Source of the DNA: Haliclystus octoradiatus
Lineage: Eukaryota > Cnidaria > Staurozoa > Stauromedusae > Haliclystidae
Length of the DNA stretch: 64,000 nt
Direction of reading: 5' to 3'
Assembly: GCA_916610825.1 (NCBI GenBank)
Contig: OU744449.1
Span: 26,395,732 to 26,459,731, forward strand
How positions within the stretch are numbered: the stretch's first letter is position 1; each line of letters begins with the position of its first letter. A program made the position numbers and the translations under genes. Of the stretch, positions 48,901 through 63,900 are shown piece by piece. The notes under the pieces are model-generated. The model saw nothing but the letters and a program-made list of their open reading frames with translations, was not told where the DNA came from and ran no database searches.

Positions 48901-51900
48901 AACCATTAGTAGTTGCAACAACACAGTCAGAACCATCTGCATTCCCGCTTAATGGATCAAAAACTGCAGACCAATCACTAACTGTATATTGATTTCCATC
49001 TAACCATGTGTAACTTCCTTCATTGTCCATATCATTCAAACCGATAAAGAAGTCATTAGGATAAGTGTCATTTGTAAATGTTTGTTCTTTTACAGAGGTG
49101 ATGCTAGCGAGAAAAGCCTGTTTTTCAGTGCATCTGTCTTTTGCTGTTGACCAACTGATATCATTTTCTTTTCCGAAATACCAGCAATGTTTACCAAACT
49201 TATGAAAATCATTTTTACATCTTAGAACTTCTTTACCTGTGAAGGCAAATTATAAATTTTCTCAAACAACAAATGGATAAATGTACATAATCCTAGTACT
49301 CATGCGCAATGACACGATGTTTACAATGGCGATGACAGGCATTTTCTTCAAAAGTTTCTTAACGCTCTTAGGCAGTCTACAAACGTCGTGCTTTTCATGC
49401 GCCGTGCTAATCTTCTGGCGAGACCTGGCAAAAGCGCGACGTATAAATCAGTAAAGCACGACGCAATTTGTCTAGCTCGGCAAAAGCTCGAAGCACGACG
49501 ATGGTTGCCGCTCGGAGCGGCGTCAGCACGACAGTTGTTTTATAAGGCGTGCTTTTTTGAATGCCGAGCTTTTATTCGTCTGTTTTCAGACGAATGTTCG
49601 GTCAAATTCATGCGAATTGGGGATAAAATAGTAGTTTTTATGATGTTTTCTTATCATTTCATTCACTTCTCGATGATATTGGTGAACATAAAGTCCAATT
49701 ATAAACTACTTCATTATGCTCAACTGTTTGGTATTCTGCTGTCTATTAAAATAGTGGATTTTATTACTATGTTATTACTATGTAGGTTGAAAACATTTCA
49801 GGATGCCCTTCATTTCAGTTGCATGTTAACTGGTAACATAGCTTGATAGAACAAATATTTCTTTATGAGATTTAATTGTTTTATTAAATTAAAACATTTA
49901 TATTCGAAGGAAATTTAACTAATAAATATTAGATCTCTTAAACCGAAATCTTATATCTCAGACAGTGTGACATCATTTTCAGGTACTGCTAAAGTTAGCT
50001 AAAGATAGTTTTACTTTCAATAATTGCGCAATACGCCTTTCAATTTTGATGACGTCAATGGCCAAAGCACGGCAATTTCACGCCGTCTGAAATGAATTGA
50101 AACCAGAATTCCAATTCTGCCGTGCCAGACAAAGCAAAGCACGGCGCATGTAAAGCGCGACGTTTGAAGACTGCCTTACTCAGTAGTTAATTGTTTTACA
50201 TCGAGTTATGCTAAAGCTTCTTCTAATGACTAACAAGGAGTTTTCGCGCGAACGTTGAATCAGATACACCCGTCTGGAGTCCTTTCTTGTACAAAGATAT
50301 TAATGTCATTGAAATGATTCAACCTCAAATTTGATCGGATTTTATTTCAAAGGTCACATGTCATGTATAAAAACCATACGAAGATCGTCTGTAAAGTCTT
50401 TGGTTTAAATCCTTAGAAGTCAGGCGCATCAGATCTGATCTGATGATGTTATTTGAAATTTTAAACAATTTAATAGATTTAAAGCCTTTAACTCTCTTGG
50501 AAGATTTACCTACATTATATGATACCCCTGACCATTCGTTTCCAGTTATAGTTTTCGAAAAGAAAAAAAACAGAGCAACAGCCGAGGAGCGATGGGAGAG
50601 TATAACTAAAATGGCAGGTTTCTCCGTGCAAATTGAAATTCACATAAAATGTTCATAAAAATACCATAAATACTTTCACGTTTCTTGTTCTAGTCAAAAT
50701 TTATTTTGGAGCTCACCGACGATGAATTTGTAAATCATTTCACTGTCAGAGCCCTCTTAATTCATACATTTCGTGTTTTCGTCATGCTTCTATGGATTCG
50801 CAAAATCATGGGAAAACAAAAGAATCAAAGACCTAAAAGCTCACATGCAGCATTTTCTCAAATTGATAAGAAGGCTTTGACCGTGAATCGTGAAATATAA
50901 ATTGAATTTTTGAAGGGTTCACAATAAAATTTAATTGAAACAAGAAATAGGGAATTGTTCAGCATGTTTTTATGAACGCATTTATGTGATTTTCAAGTTG
51001 CCCGGAGAAACCTGAAGTTTTAGTTCTGTGGCGCTTGGTCTAGAGTCTATTAATCAAACTGGTGCTTTTCCCCCTGTTGCTCCCCCTGGATCCACCCTTT
51101 TCAGGGATCCTCATCTTGATTGTCGATTTCTATCCATATCAACCAAATGAACCTGTCCTCTCAATTCATAAAATCAAAATCATATTTCAGATATGTAAAT
51201 CTCTCCAAAAAAATAAGATAAACATTTCAAGTCATGGTTTGATTCACATCTACAGTTTCTATACACTCGCTTGCAAAGCCTCGCTTTTTCGTTTGGCATT
51301 CTCCTGCAACTCGTGCATAAAACCGTACGAACCAGAGCCATCTATTATAAGAGTTGGGACACGCAAGTTTCGTGGCTCGAAAATCGTTATTTTCGTTCCA
51401 TTGAAAACTAGGTTTTGTTTTTGAACAAAAAGTTTTTCGAATTCATGATATTATTTTCGAGGGCATTCTACAAATTTCGTGTGCCTTGGTTTGACGAAAC
51501 GAAAATGGCGGCGTTTACAATATCACGCGAGTGGAATTAATCCAATGGGTGCTGAGAGTGGAACAAGAAAGAGTGTCGAAACCCTTGTAAATGGATGGCT
51601 CTGGTACGAACTCATCAAAAATGAAGATCTCCATATATTACATCATCATAACAAGATGGTCTGATATTAGTAATCATAATACTATCCCCCGTACTATCCC
51701 CGTATTATGCAAGAAGTAGATGACAACTCAACAAGAGATCTAACAATATAAGTACCAACTATAAAGCAATGAGAATAGTACCATGTAGCGTCTTTCAACG
51801 AATGTAGCTGATGCAGATTATGTAAACCAAATAATAGAATAGAATTTCATTTCAATCTCATGATAAAAAGATATTTACAGGCTAAAGACATTGATTAATG

Positions 51901-54900
51901 AAATATGATATACAGTGGTTGACGTCATCTCGTAAGGAAAATTTGCTTGTCTATTGAGAGACGCTATAGAGTTTATGAGATAAGTCATGGTTTGATTCAC
52001 ATCTACAGTTTACATCTAGCAATACAAGTCTAAAATCTTTTTATTATATCGCTTCCAATCACATTATTCCAATGCATGCAAATTCAGTAAGCAAATTCAG
52101 CTAACATTTATTCGTTTACTACAACCTTAAACTAGCGTAATTTATAATCAGTGTAAAGAAACTCCATCTTACCTATATGGCTCTTGCATATAAAACCAGC
52201 CTCTGGTATTGCGAAAGAAAGTGTTTCGTCATCAAATTTCCCATCATATAATAATACCCCAATCTTGGTTTTGTCAGTTGGTCCAGTCTCAGAATTCCAA
52301 TTCCGATATGTAGACATTGATCCATCAATCCAGTTATAAATTTGTTCATTTCTATATGATGTATCAAGTAGCCCTATGTGAAAACTGTAACCAGATTCTG
52401 TGTTTCCCCTAACAAATCTACTTTCATCTACATTTCTTATTGATGCTAAAGTAGAATTGTATTCTTCACAAGCTTCCTTTGCATCGTTCCATGAAATATT
52501 ATGGCGTATCTCAAACAGCCAACAATTTTTCCTGTATTTAAGAAAACCTTCTGGACAGTCTGCTGATATTGTTTCTAAAATACAAAATAGCAACATGAGA
52601 TAATCAATTATCTATTCAACCCTGCACAGCAAAATCCTTCGCGGCTATTTAGAGACAATAAAGGTGTCTTTCAAGAAATTATTCCTACAAAACAAGACCA
52701 TTTGAAGTTTTCCGTGTGGTAAGGAATTTTGTGTTATATCAATGCAATTTTTCCTAAATTAATTAACACCTTAAGGAGTTGAGTAGTAATCAGAATAAGA
52801 CCAAAAAGCTTCCTTTTTATCAATATTTTCTTCAATAATTAACACCTTCTTCAATTATTTGAGTAGAATCGGGCTATTAACTGATATAATTTTCTTGTTT
52901 CAGAATAATTTCGTTACACAGAGATTGTATATTTTCACACATATGATCCCTATATATCCTTTACAAATAAATACTAGTATCCTAGTATACCCACCCCCTT
53001 TTGCATGAGCAAATCTATTTCAGTATCTATCCAAACACAATATGAACACAATCCTTTTAACTAACTTCGTAGTTATTATAATTCATACAATCAACTTTAT
53101 AAGGAATTATTAACTCTAAGAAGTATTAAAAAACGAAAGTATAATAAGTGCAACTATATGTACAAGAATAAGAATAAGAAGCAAACAGTAAACATAGAGT
53201 TAAAACATCAACACCAGATTGATGAAGCAGTAATGAATAAATTATTAAATTATTAAAGATAGCCTATATACTATACTTTATAGATAATGTAGGCTTAATT
53301 CTTAGTTCGTTGCAGAATGTTCCAACAAAATTGAAGTGGACATGATCATCCAATCCATTCCATTCATCATCATCATAAATTTATTCAGAATAGTTTATCC
53401 AACTTCTTGATATTGACCTTGTATTGTATCTGCTAGGATAGTCGCATCTCTGAAACAGAAGTTAAATTCCATATAAGTGATAGCAAGATCAAAAGGCGAA
53501 TTAGTAGAAACAACACTGCTGTAGGATCGGAATTATTTAATATTGACGCTAAATCTGATTCTACTTTTTTCAGCTCAGAAATTGTTAATACATTCGAAAA
53601 TCTATTCGAAAATCAATAACTTGTTCATTTAACTAATCCGATTTCATTTGAATTTATGTGTGCAGGAATCTGATTCTATTTAGTCACAAATACTGTGACA
53701 TATTTGCTGAGCAACTGATGTGATAGATAAGTAGCCTGTTTGACCTCTGACAAAGAAGTAAACGTACCTATGCATTTCATACTATAATTGTCTATACTAT
53801 CACAAACGAAGAACAAATGAAATGGGAAGCTATTGGCTATTGGTAATTATATGAAACCTTTTGCTGTCGGCTTCTGCCTCTGGACCTCGGGTCCCTGTTC
53901 AGTAGACTTTCTATAAAAACAATAACGCTTCATTATTTTGTTTTTCGTTTGATAGCCAATTAATTTATTAAATATTTGTTTTCATTTATTTAATTGTCAA
54001 AAGTAGATCAGTCTACAATATCAGTAGCTATATCTATAGGCCTACAATGGTTACAGTATTTACTACTTTTGACTTGGATTCCTACACACATAAGATAATA
54101 TATCTAAATCTGTTACTTGTTGAGTTCATTTAATATGTTATGAAATCGGGATAATGTCATTTTTAATGTTGGTAGACTGATAATAGGCTCACCTGCTTAT
54201 TATTCAGTTGCAACACCACTCATTGCGTGAAACAGGAACAGTACAATTAGATTCGTTCGAACTCAAAACAACAGAATTCCAAACGCTTGATCAGTTTATA
54301 CGCCATCACCTATTTAATAGAATATGTGGATACATTTATAAAACAGTCTACAGTGTAAAGCAGGACTATGTAATAATAAGCATACGGGCATATACGAATA
54401 ACAATTGTAAAAGAAAGACAAATCTGCCTGCAGTCAAAATTAAAAGATGCTCGGCCTAACATACCTTTTCATTCTAATTGCTTGATAGAAATCATCTTCT
54501 GACGACCGAAATTGTTGTATGCATCATCGTGTTTGAGTAATATTAATTCTCCAATATAATCGCCAAGTAATACAGTATCAAATTTGTTAAAGGCATTGTA
54601 GTTTGTAGCCCAGTAGATGTTGAACACTTTCTTCAGCCTTCAAAGTCGCGTTCAATTTCAATTTCAAAATTTGCATAGCAAATTACCAACCGTCAATAGA
54701 TGTGAAGTTTTTGGCAAGATTTCCAGCTGGGGTTTTGGCTAGATTCACACCATGGTCACACTGGTCTCTGTGATGTACCGCTGAGCGGAGTTGAAACCCA
54801 GCTTGATCAGTAATCATTGAAATCTGTTTCACACGCAATAAGTGACTCACGCAATAAGTTTCACATCTTGCCGCATGAAGGTATTATTTTGCTTTATTTT

Positions 54901-57900
54901 ATTTCGATTGCAAATGTTAGATAGATATATATCATACAACGATCATTGGATATAGTAGATAGATACTGCGTCAACTCGAGCATTATTTGCGAAAAGCTGT
55001 CATCTCCGCAATCATACCACATATGCTGTTTATTTTCTGGTTGATTAATATTTTCGAATGTTTTAAATTTTTTGCTGAATGGCTGACCCTGGTTTTGTAA
55101 CCCGTACTTTGAAGACGACTAAAGAGCTATCAGTTACTTACTACAACGTGGTAAATGTAAATAATCTACCACGGCTATTACAATATGAATTTATTATTAT
55201 TTTGATTCGCTGAATGATATGGTTCCAGGCCTGACGTGATTAAAAATAATAATAATACTATTTGGGTTCAACGGTGTCCTGCCTAAATCCACAGAAAAAA
55301 TATCAAATTGGTTATTAGACGATTACATGATTGGTTAGAGACTGTCGTTCAAGAAGAGTAATTTTCTGTGAGTTGTATTATCTTTAAATCACCAACGCAA
55401 TGCAAGTAGAAATTTAACATTTTTTCTAGACAATATCGACATCATTTATAGTTATCTTTTTCAAGAACTCTATAAAATTGAAGATAAACCTTACAACAGA
55501 TTCAATTGACTAAATGCAATGTAGCTATTGCTTTATATCGAGCATTATTTAAAATGTTAAATTGCCTATCATAAATTACATCAATTATCAAATCAATATA
55601 TTTCACGTTTCCATAAGAAAATATGCTCACTTGTATGACCGTTGTATGACATAGCTGTATAAATTTTAATATAGATATTTTGTATATACTTTATTTGCCA
55701 ATCCTTGATGGTTAGAAATAAAATACACGCATACAAACATCATACTGTTGTAACCTTGTTATTACTGAAAAAAGATACATTTAAAAAACCATACAAAGAG
55801 CGTTACTTTTTTGACCATTTCTTTCCCTCATTTTTAATACATTGATATAGATATAAAAGGATATGGACTGTATTAATTTTGTTGCACAGTTTACTCTTTA
55901 CCCAATTACAATGAAACATTAAATATATGGAATCACCCTACACAGCAAAATCCTTCGCGGCTATTTAGAGACAATAAAGGTGTCTTTCAAGAAATTATTC
56001 CTACAAAACAAGACCATTTGAAGTTTTCCGTGTGGTAAGGAATTTTGTGTTATATCAATGCAATTTTTCCTAAATTAATTAACACCTTAAGGAGTTGAAT
56101 AGTAATTAGAATAAGACCAAAAAGCTTCGTTTTAATCAATATTTTCTTCAATAGTTAACACCTTTTTCAATCTTTTGAGTAGAATCTGGCTATTAACTGA
56201 TATAATTTTCTTGTTTCTGAATAATTTCGTTCTACAAAAACTACACACTTTCACACCCAGAATCCCTAGATATTCTTTATAAATAGATACTAATATCCCA
56301 ATTCCCCATATATCCAAACCCCTTTTGCATGAGCAAATCTATTTCAGTATCTATCCAAACACAATATGAACACAATCCTTTTAACTAATTTCGTAGTTAT
56401 TATAATTCATACAATCAACTTTATAAGGTATGATTAAGTCTAGGAGGTATAAAAAACGAAAGTATATAAGAACAACTATAAGTACAAGAATTAGAATAAG
56501 AAGCATACAGTAAATATAGAGTTAAAACCTCATCACCAGATTGATGAAACATTAATTAATAAATTATTAAATTATTAAAGATAGCCTATATACTATACTT
56601 TGTAGATAATGTAGGCTTAATTCTTAGTTCGTTGCAGAATGTTCCAACAAAATTGAAATGGGCATGATCATCCAATCCATTCCTTTCATCATCATCATAA
56701 ATTTATTCAGAATAGTTTATCCAACTTCTTGATATTGACTTTGCATTGTATCTGCTAGGATAGTCGCATCTCTGAAAAAGAAGTAAATTTCCATATAAGT
56801 GACAGCAAGGTCAAAAGGCGAATTAGTCGTAACAACACTGCTGTAGTATCGGAATTATTTAATATTGACGCTAAATCTGACTCTACTTTTGGCACAGAAA
56901 CTGTTAATACATTCGAAAATCTATTCGAAAATCAATAACTTGTTCATTTAACTAATCTGATTTCATTTGAATTTATGTGTGCAGGAATCTGATTCTATTT
57001 AGTCACAAATACTGTAGGCCTTTATTGACATATCTGCTGAGCAACTGACGTGATAGATAAGTAGCCTGTTTGACTTCTGACAAAGAAGTAAACGTAACTA
57101 TGCATTTCATACAATAATTGTATAGATCATCACAAACGAAGAATAAATGAAATGGGAAGCTATTGGCTATTGGTAATTATATGAAACCTTTTGCTGTCGG
57201 CTTCGGTCTCTGGACCACGGGTCCCTGTTCAGTAGACTTTCTATAAAAACAATAACTTTTCATTATTTTGTTTTTCGTTTGATAGCCAATTAATTTATTA
57301 AATATTTGTTTTCATTTATTTAATTGTCAGTCTACAATATCAGTAGCTATATCTATAGGCCTACAATGGTTACAGTATTTACTACTTTTGACTTGAATTC
57401 CTGCACACATAAGATAACAAATCTAAATCTATTACTTGTTGAGTTCATTTAATTTGTTATGAAATCGGTATAATGTATATTTTAATGTTGGTAGACTGAT
57501 AATAGGCTCACCTTCTTATTATTCAGTTGCAACACCGCTCATTGCATGAACCAGGAACAGTATAAATAGATTCGTTCAAACTCAAAACAACAGATTTCCA
57601 AACGCTTGATCAGTTTATGCGCCATCACCTATTTAATAGAATATGTGGATACATTTATAAAACAGTCTACAGTGTAAAGCAGAACTATGTAATAATAAGC
57701 ATACGGGCATATACGAATAACAATTGTAAAAGAACGACAAATCTGCCTGCAGTCAAAATTAAAAGATGCTCGGCCTAACATACCTTTTCATTCTGATTGC
57801 TTAATAGAAATCATTTTCTGACGACCGAAATTGTTGTATGCATCATCGTGTTTGAGTAATATTAATTCTCCAATATAATCGCCAAGTAATACAGTATCAA

Positions 57901-60900
57901 ATTTGTTAAAGGCATTGTAGTTTGTAGCCCGGTAGATCTTGAACACTTTCTTCAGCCTTCAAAGTCGCGCTCAAAATTTCAATGTCAAAGTTTGCATAGC
58001 AAATTACCAACCGTCAATAGATGTGAAGTTTTTGGCAAGATTTCCAGCTGGGGTTTTGACTAGATTCACACCATGGTCACACTGGTCTCTGTGATGTACC
58101 GCTGAACGGAGTTGAAACCCAGCTTGATCAGTAATCATTGAAATTGTGACTCACGCAATAAGTTTCACATCTTGCCGCATGAATGTATTATTTTGCTTTA
58201 TTTCATTTCGATTGCAAATGTTAGATAGATATATATCATACAACGATCATTGGATAAAGTAGATAGATACTGCGTCAACTCGAGCATTTTTTGCGAAAAG
58301 CTGTCATCTCTGCAATCATACCACATATGCTGTTTATTTTCTGTTTGATTAATATTTTCGAATGTTTTCAATTTTTTTGCTGAATGGCTGACCCTGGTTT
58401 TGTAACCCGTACTTTGAAGGCGACTAAAGAGCTATTCAGTTACTTACTACAACGTGGTAAATGGAAGTAATTTACCACGGCTATTACAATATGAATTGAT
58501 TATTATGATGACTCGCCGAATGATATGGTTCCAGGCCTGACGTGATTAAAATAATACTACTTGGGTTCAACGGTGTCCTGCCTATAAATCCACAGAAAAA
58601 TTATCAAATTGGTTATTAGACGATTACATGATTAGTTAGAGACTGTCGTTCAAGAAGAGTAATTTTCTGTGAGTTGTATTATCTTTAAATCACTAACCCA
58701 ATGCAAGCAGAAATTTAACATTTTTTCTAGACAATATCGACATCATTTATAGTTATCTTGTTCAAAAACTCTATAAAATTGAAGATAAATCATACAACAG
58801 ATTCAATTAACTAAATGCAATTTAGCTATTGCTTTATATCGAGCATTATTTAAAATGTTAAATTACATCAATTATCTAATCAATATATTTCATAATCACG
58901 TTTCCATAACAAAATATGCTCAAAGTCTAGAACAACAAGTAATATATATATCATCATTTTTAATTATATTTACTTAGCACCAGGCCTACTTATACATTTG
59001 TGTACTTCATACAATACTATTAAATATATGTCAAAGCTAACAAAACTCCTATAGCCTTTTGACATACTGTATGCTAAACTGCTATATAGCTATCATCTAA
59101 TTTTACTGTATTTCTTGTATGACCGTTGTATGACATAGCTGTATAAATTTTAATATAGTATATTCTGTATATACTTTATTTGCCAATCCTTGATGGTTGG
59201 AAATAAAATACACGCATACAAACATCATACTGTTGTAACCTTGTTGTTACTAAAAAAAGGTACATTTCAAAAACCATACAAAGAGCGTTACTTTTTTGAC
59301 CATTTCTTTCCCTCATTTTTAATACATTGATATAGATATAAAAGGATATGGACTGTATTAATTTTGTTGCACAGTTTACTCTTTACGCAATTACAATGAA
59401 ACATTAAATATATGGAATCACCCTATATAGACCGTCTACCTGTGGTCAACGGAGAATTTATAATTTCAAAAATATTTGTTTTATGGACATTAGCCTCAGT
59501 ATATAATTCATCATTTTCCTTCTCATTTCTATTGATTGCAATTTATTTTCAATTTCTTGGTTAATTTTCACACAATGTAAACGAACAGCATCGCTCATAT
59601 AGTGATGCGAAATAAAATAAAATTCAAACAACCACTTTTATAAATATATAGATATATAGGATCTACCTCATTTCCTATATCGCATGTAACTGCAGTGGGA
59701 GCAGCAAGCTAGATTATCTTGATACAAGACATAATGAGCTCAGACAGGTATGCTAGATTTTATATCTCTTTTTTAAGATAATTATGATCGGCGTCCAGGA
59801 AGTGTGAAATACCTGGTAAAACAGATCTTGTTTGGACTAATTTTTTCTCTGAAATAAGACTTAATGGCTATGCCATTTTTCAGTTTTTGCTGTGTATATA
59901 TACAATCTACCTACATGTGGTCAACGGTGAACTTATAATGTCAAAACTATTTGTTTTATGAACTAAGGTATATAATTCATAATTTTTCTTCCCATTTCTA
60001 GTGATTGCAATTTATTTTCAGTTTCTTGGTTAATTTTCACACAATGTAAACGAACAGCATCGCTCATATAGTGATGCGAAATAAAATAAAATTCAAACAA
60101 CCACTTTTATAAATATATAGATATATAGAATCTACCTCAATTCCTTCATCGCACGCGTAACTTCAGTAGGAGCAGCAAGCTAGATTATCTTGATACAAGA
60201 CATAATGAGCTTAGACAAGTATGCGAGATTTTATATCTCTTTTTTAAGACAATTATGATAGGCGTCCAAGAAGTGTGAAATACCTGGTAAAACAGATCTT
60301 GTTTGGACTAATTTTTTCTCTGAAATAAGACTTAATGGCTATGCCATTTTTCAGTTTTTGCTGTGTGTGAAAGAAATGTTCAATTTTACCCGAGTTGTGG
60401 ATAAATGAAAAAAAAATTATTGACTCATGAACAATTGTTATGTTTAATATATAAAACATTGATATACCTGGACATAAAGCTGCAGTGCAAAGTTTAAAAT
60501 CAGTTAGGTCACCATCTGCAATGCCATTGTTGCATTCTCTTGTTCGTTCTCCACATGCTGAACTACAAAGAGTCCAGGTAGACCATTCCGAACAATCTGG
60601 AACTGGAATGGCATTCACATGGAATTAACATATATACCTCCAAATATTGACACATGACAATGTGTTATAATGTTAAACTCTGCTACGCTATGTGCAAAAT
60701 AATGGCAAAATAAAAGAATTAAAGACCATGAAGCTCACAAGCTGCATCTACTCGTAATGCTAAGAAAGCTTCAACCTTGAATAGTGGAATGTATATAAAT
60801 AGGATTTTTGAAAAGACTAACAATAAAACTTGACTAAAACAAGAAATGGGAAGGATACTATATTTTATGAACACATTTTTGTGAATTTCAAGTTGCCCGG

Positions 60901-63900
60901 AAGAATCTGAAGCTTTAGATCTGAGCTGAGTCTAATGAAAATTCCCTGTTTTCTGTCTGACTGTAATTTTGGATTTACATCTGGGATTTTACGAAATTCT
61001 AGAATTTTTGAATTAAAATGTGTCCTCCATCGTGATGCAACGTAGCAACAGCCTACCATGCCCCAATATATTATAAAAGAAACATACATCAACGTAAAAT
61101 CTGGAAGGGAGAAGTGGAATGATCTCTTATAAATTTTGAGTTTCAAGCTCAAAGCTAGATTCTTCATTTTTGAGAATTTTTTTTTTTCAAAATCGAACAC
61201 TTTTTCCTTTTATTTTATTGTAAGTTATTGTATATTTTTATATAGCATCAATTTTGGTATATGCATATTGCATATCTTACCCCCTTATGGACTGAATCTA
61301 ATTCACTTCAACTTATTCAGCTCATATACTGACACCAAAACCATGTAAAAGGGTGAAATTCATGCCTTTTCATGACATTTTCAAGGCATATTCACATTTT
61401 AATATCGTGTGAATGTGGATGTTATCATGGTTTTCAAACTTGTTCATGACATATACAAATTTGCGTTTTTACTTTTTTTACATGTTCATTGTGTTCTCAC
61501 AACACTTCCATGGCATTTTTACGGCTTTACTGTTGGTAGTTTGAACACAATATATCAAAGCGTAATATCAATTCAACGTACCTTGACCATCAGCAGTATA
61601 TGCTAACATAAGAGTTGGATGAATGTTGTTTATTGCTCGGAATGATGGTAACGGATCATGTACGGAATGGTTTACCAGTTGTATCCGGACATACACTGTT
61701 GCATCCGTTTGGTAGTTGGCTAATAACGGCTTTAACTGTGGAGCTATGTCAACAGTGTTTTGCGAGATATTTTTTTCATCAATCGTCCATGGAGGAATTA
61801 TCCATTCGATACTGTTAGTCATTTGGGCAGATAATGTGCTATAGTCTGCACAATCTATAGAATTATTTGAGACTGTAATTTTTGCTGTGAAGCTTCTGTA
61901 GGTTGTGCTTTTGGCAATGAATCGAATGTCTGCATATTTTAGCAAGGAGGTGTCAATCGTCTTGAATTGAAATTTAAATCCTACTATCATATCTTTGGAC
62001 AGATGACGTACAGTCTTGTCCATTGCATTGTCGCATATGGTACGTGATGAAGAAAAGCTGCCAATGGATAGAACTTGTTGAGTAATATAATCTGTAAATA
62101 ATTCAATAGCACATAAATTTGAACGTGCTGTGAATGATAAGATGACCGTTTGGTGGTATAATATGCATGTATACAAATGTACTCATCGTACTTCAGAGTA
62201 TCCACACTACTAATGGATGACGGGAATCTATTTTTCCTTTGCACATGCGCATTTTATTCAATTTTTACAGCCAATGAAAATCGTCTCACATATTTATTGT
62301 TAAAATTACTTCCACAATTTATCCATTTACGAGAACACCTTTTGTTTGTTTAGTCCTCTTTATATTTTTTTTATAGATGAGCCTGGGAGGTTTAGATTCG
62401 AAACAAATTCACAGTTAAAGTGGAAACTTAAAACCTTCGGGAAACGGGAAGACTTGTATTCAGGGCATTCATTCTTCAGTTTGACCAGTATGAGGATTTC
62501 TAAAACCTTCACTGTGAACGAAACTGTTCTGAACAAAGTTTTGATGGAAGTGCCTTATAGACGTTCACAGTATGGATACGCACAAGCACGATTCGATTTC
62601 GACTTCGAAAGACTTCGTTACAAATCTGATTTTCCCTGATATGAAAAGATGAGATTCAATTACCAATTTTCTTGAATTAGATGCGGGATTAGATGAAGCA
62701 ACATTTTGTGAAGTCTTTACCTTGATCGTTTATAAAGCAATGATGTCGTTGTATCTCTGGCAGGACTTCTTTGTTTCCGCTAATAAGATTTTCCAAAGTT
62801 GTTGTCTTTGTCCTCTCCATAATGCCAATGAGAGAATCACTATCTTTATTGCATTCTCCCCATTCACCAATATTCTCCGTCTGATAGCATCGTTCTATAC
62901 GGTATAAAGCATAAGGATTACAAAGTCAATACGTTATTATTCCATTGCTCCATGAACTGTCATTGCTCTACCCCAAATAAATTTGAAACCTAAATTGCGG
63001 TGGATAGGTACGCAATTTTGAAAGAGAAACCTGTCATTCATATCAATTTGGCTTCGAAGCATTTGATCTCACATTGTTTGGTGAAAACAACGATAAAAAC
63101 ATGTAGCAAACGATTTTAATTAACAAAAGGAAGACATTCGGAAGATGTAGTAATTTCATTCGATACTTGTTATTTTATATGTCGTATAGTATAGGCTTTG
63201 CTATAACAACATCTATTGAGATCCCGTGAATGCAAAGGCTAACATGAGCCTGATTTAATTATTCAGATTACACATGAACATAAATATATTACAGGAATTA
63301 AAAGAGTGCTTTCGTCAATCAGGCCCATTCATTTTTCAGAAAAAGGGGATGATACCATAAAGTTCTGATGTAGCGTTTTCAACTTCAAACCGTTCCGTAA
63401 CAAAGGTTTTGGCTATAACTTTGTTATAGGTTTGTATATATTTTCAATTAGACCTACTTGAAAAATGTATTTTGATCTTTGGACCAAATTTCTCCTTTCC
63501 TCCAGCACTGAATAACTCTGTGGAATGTGAATATGTTCGCCTAGAACATGCAGATGCCAAGTTATCGGTAGAAATGAAAACAGTAAAATCGACTTCAAAT
63601 CTGTCATCATGGGCCTTGAAGAAATCATTTAGCAAATCAGCTATATCCGGACTTTCGTGCAACGAAGTGTCAAACCATTTGTTTTCGTATGACCATACCA
63701 CTTCAAATTGATTTAGTTTTCTACTTGGCCTCGAGCAGAATTCATTGGCTCTTATACCTTTTGGGGCGTTCATGAGATAATTGATTGTGGCATCAAGTGT
63801 GCAATTAACGTCATCGAAGCTAGCCTGAAATTGGATGTTAGCACTAGATACTTTATAGAACGATGGTTTTGCAATATTGCTAAATTTAATCAATAAAGAA

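Noticed and set aside
49388..49846. 152-codon frame inside the TIR element
   Set aside because: Overlaps the inverted terminus and shows no transposase or domain motif.
54208..54459. 83-codon + strand frame in the 3.3-kb duplication
   Set aside because: The matching stretch in unit 2 (about 57520-57780) loses the frame through substitutions and small indels, and no domain is present.
62346..62639. 97-codon + strand frame in the first visible intron of gene C
   Set aside because: No domain, splice or promoter support, and it is on the opposite strand in an intron.
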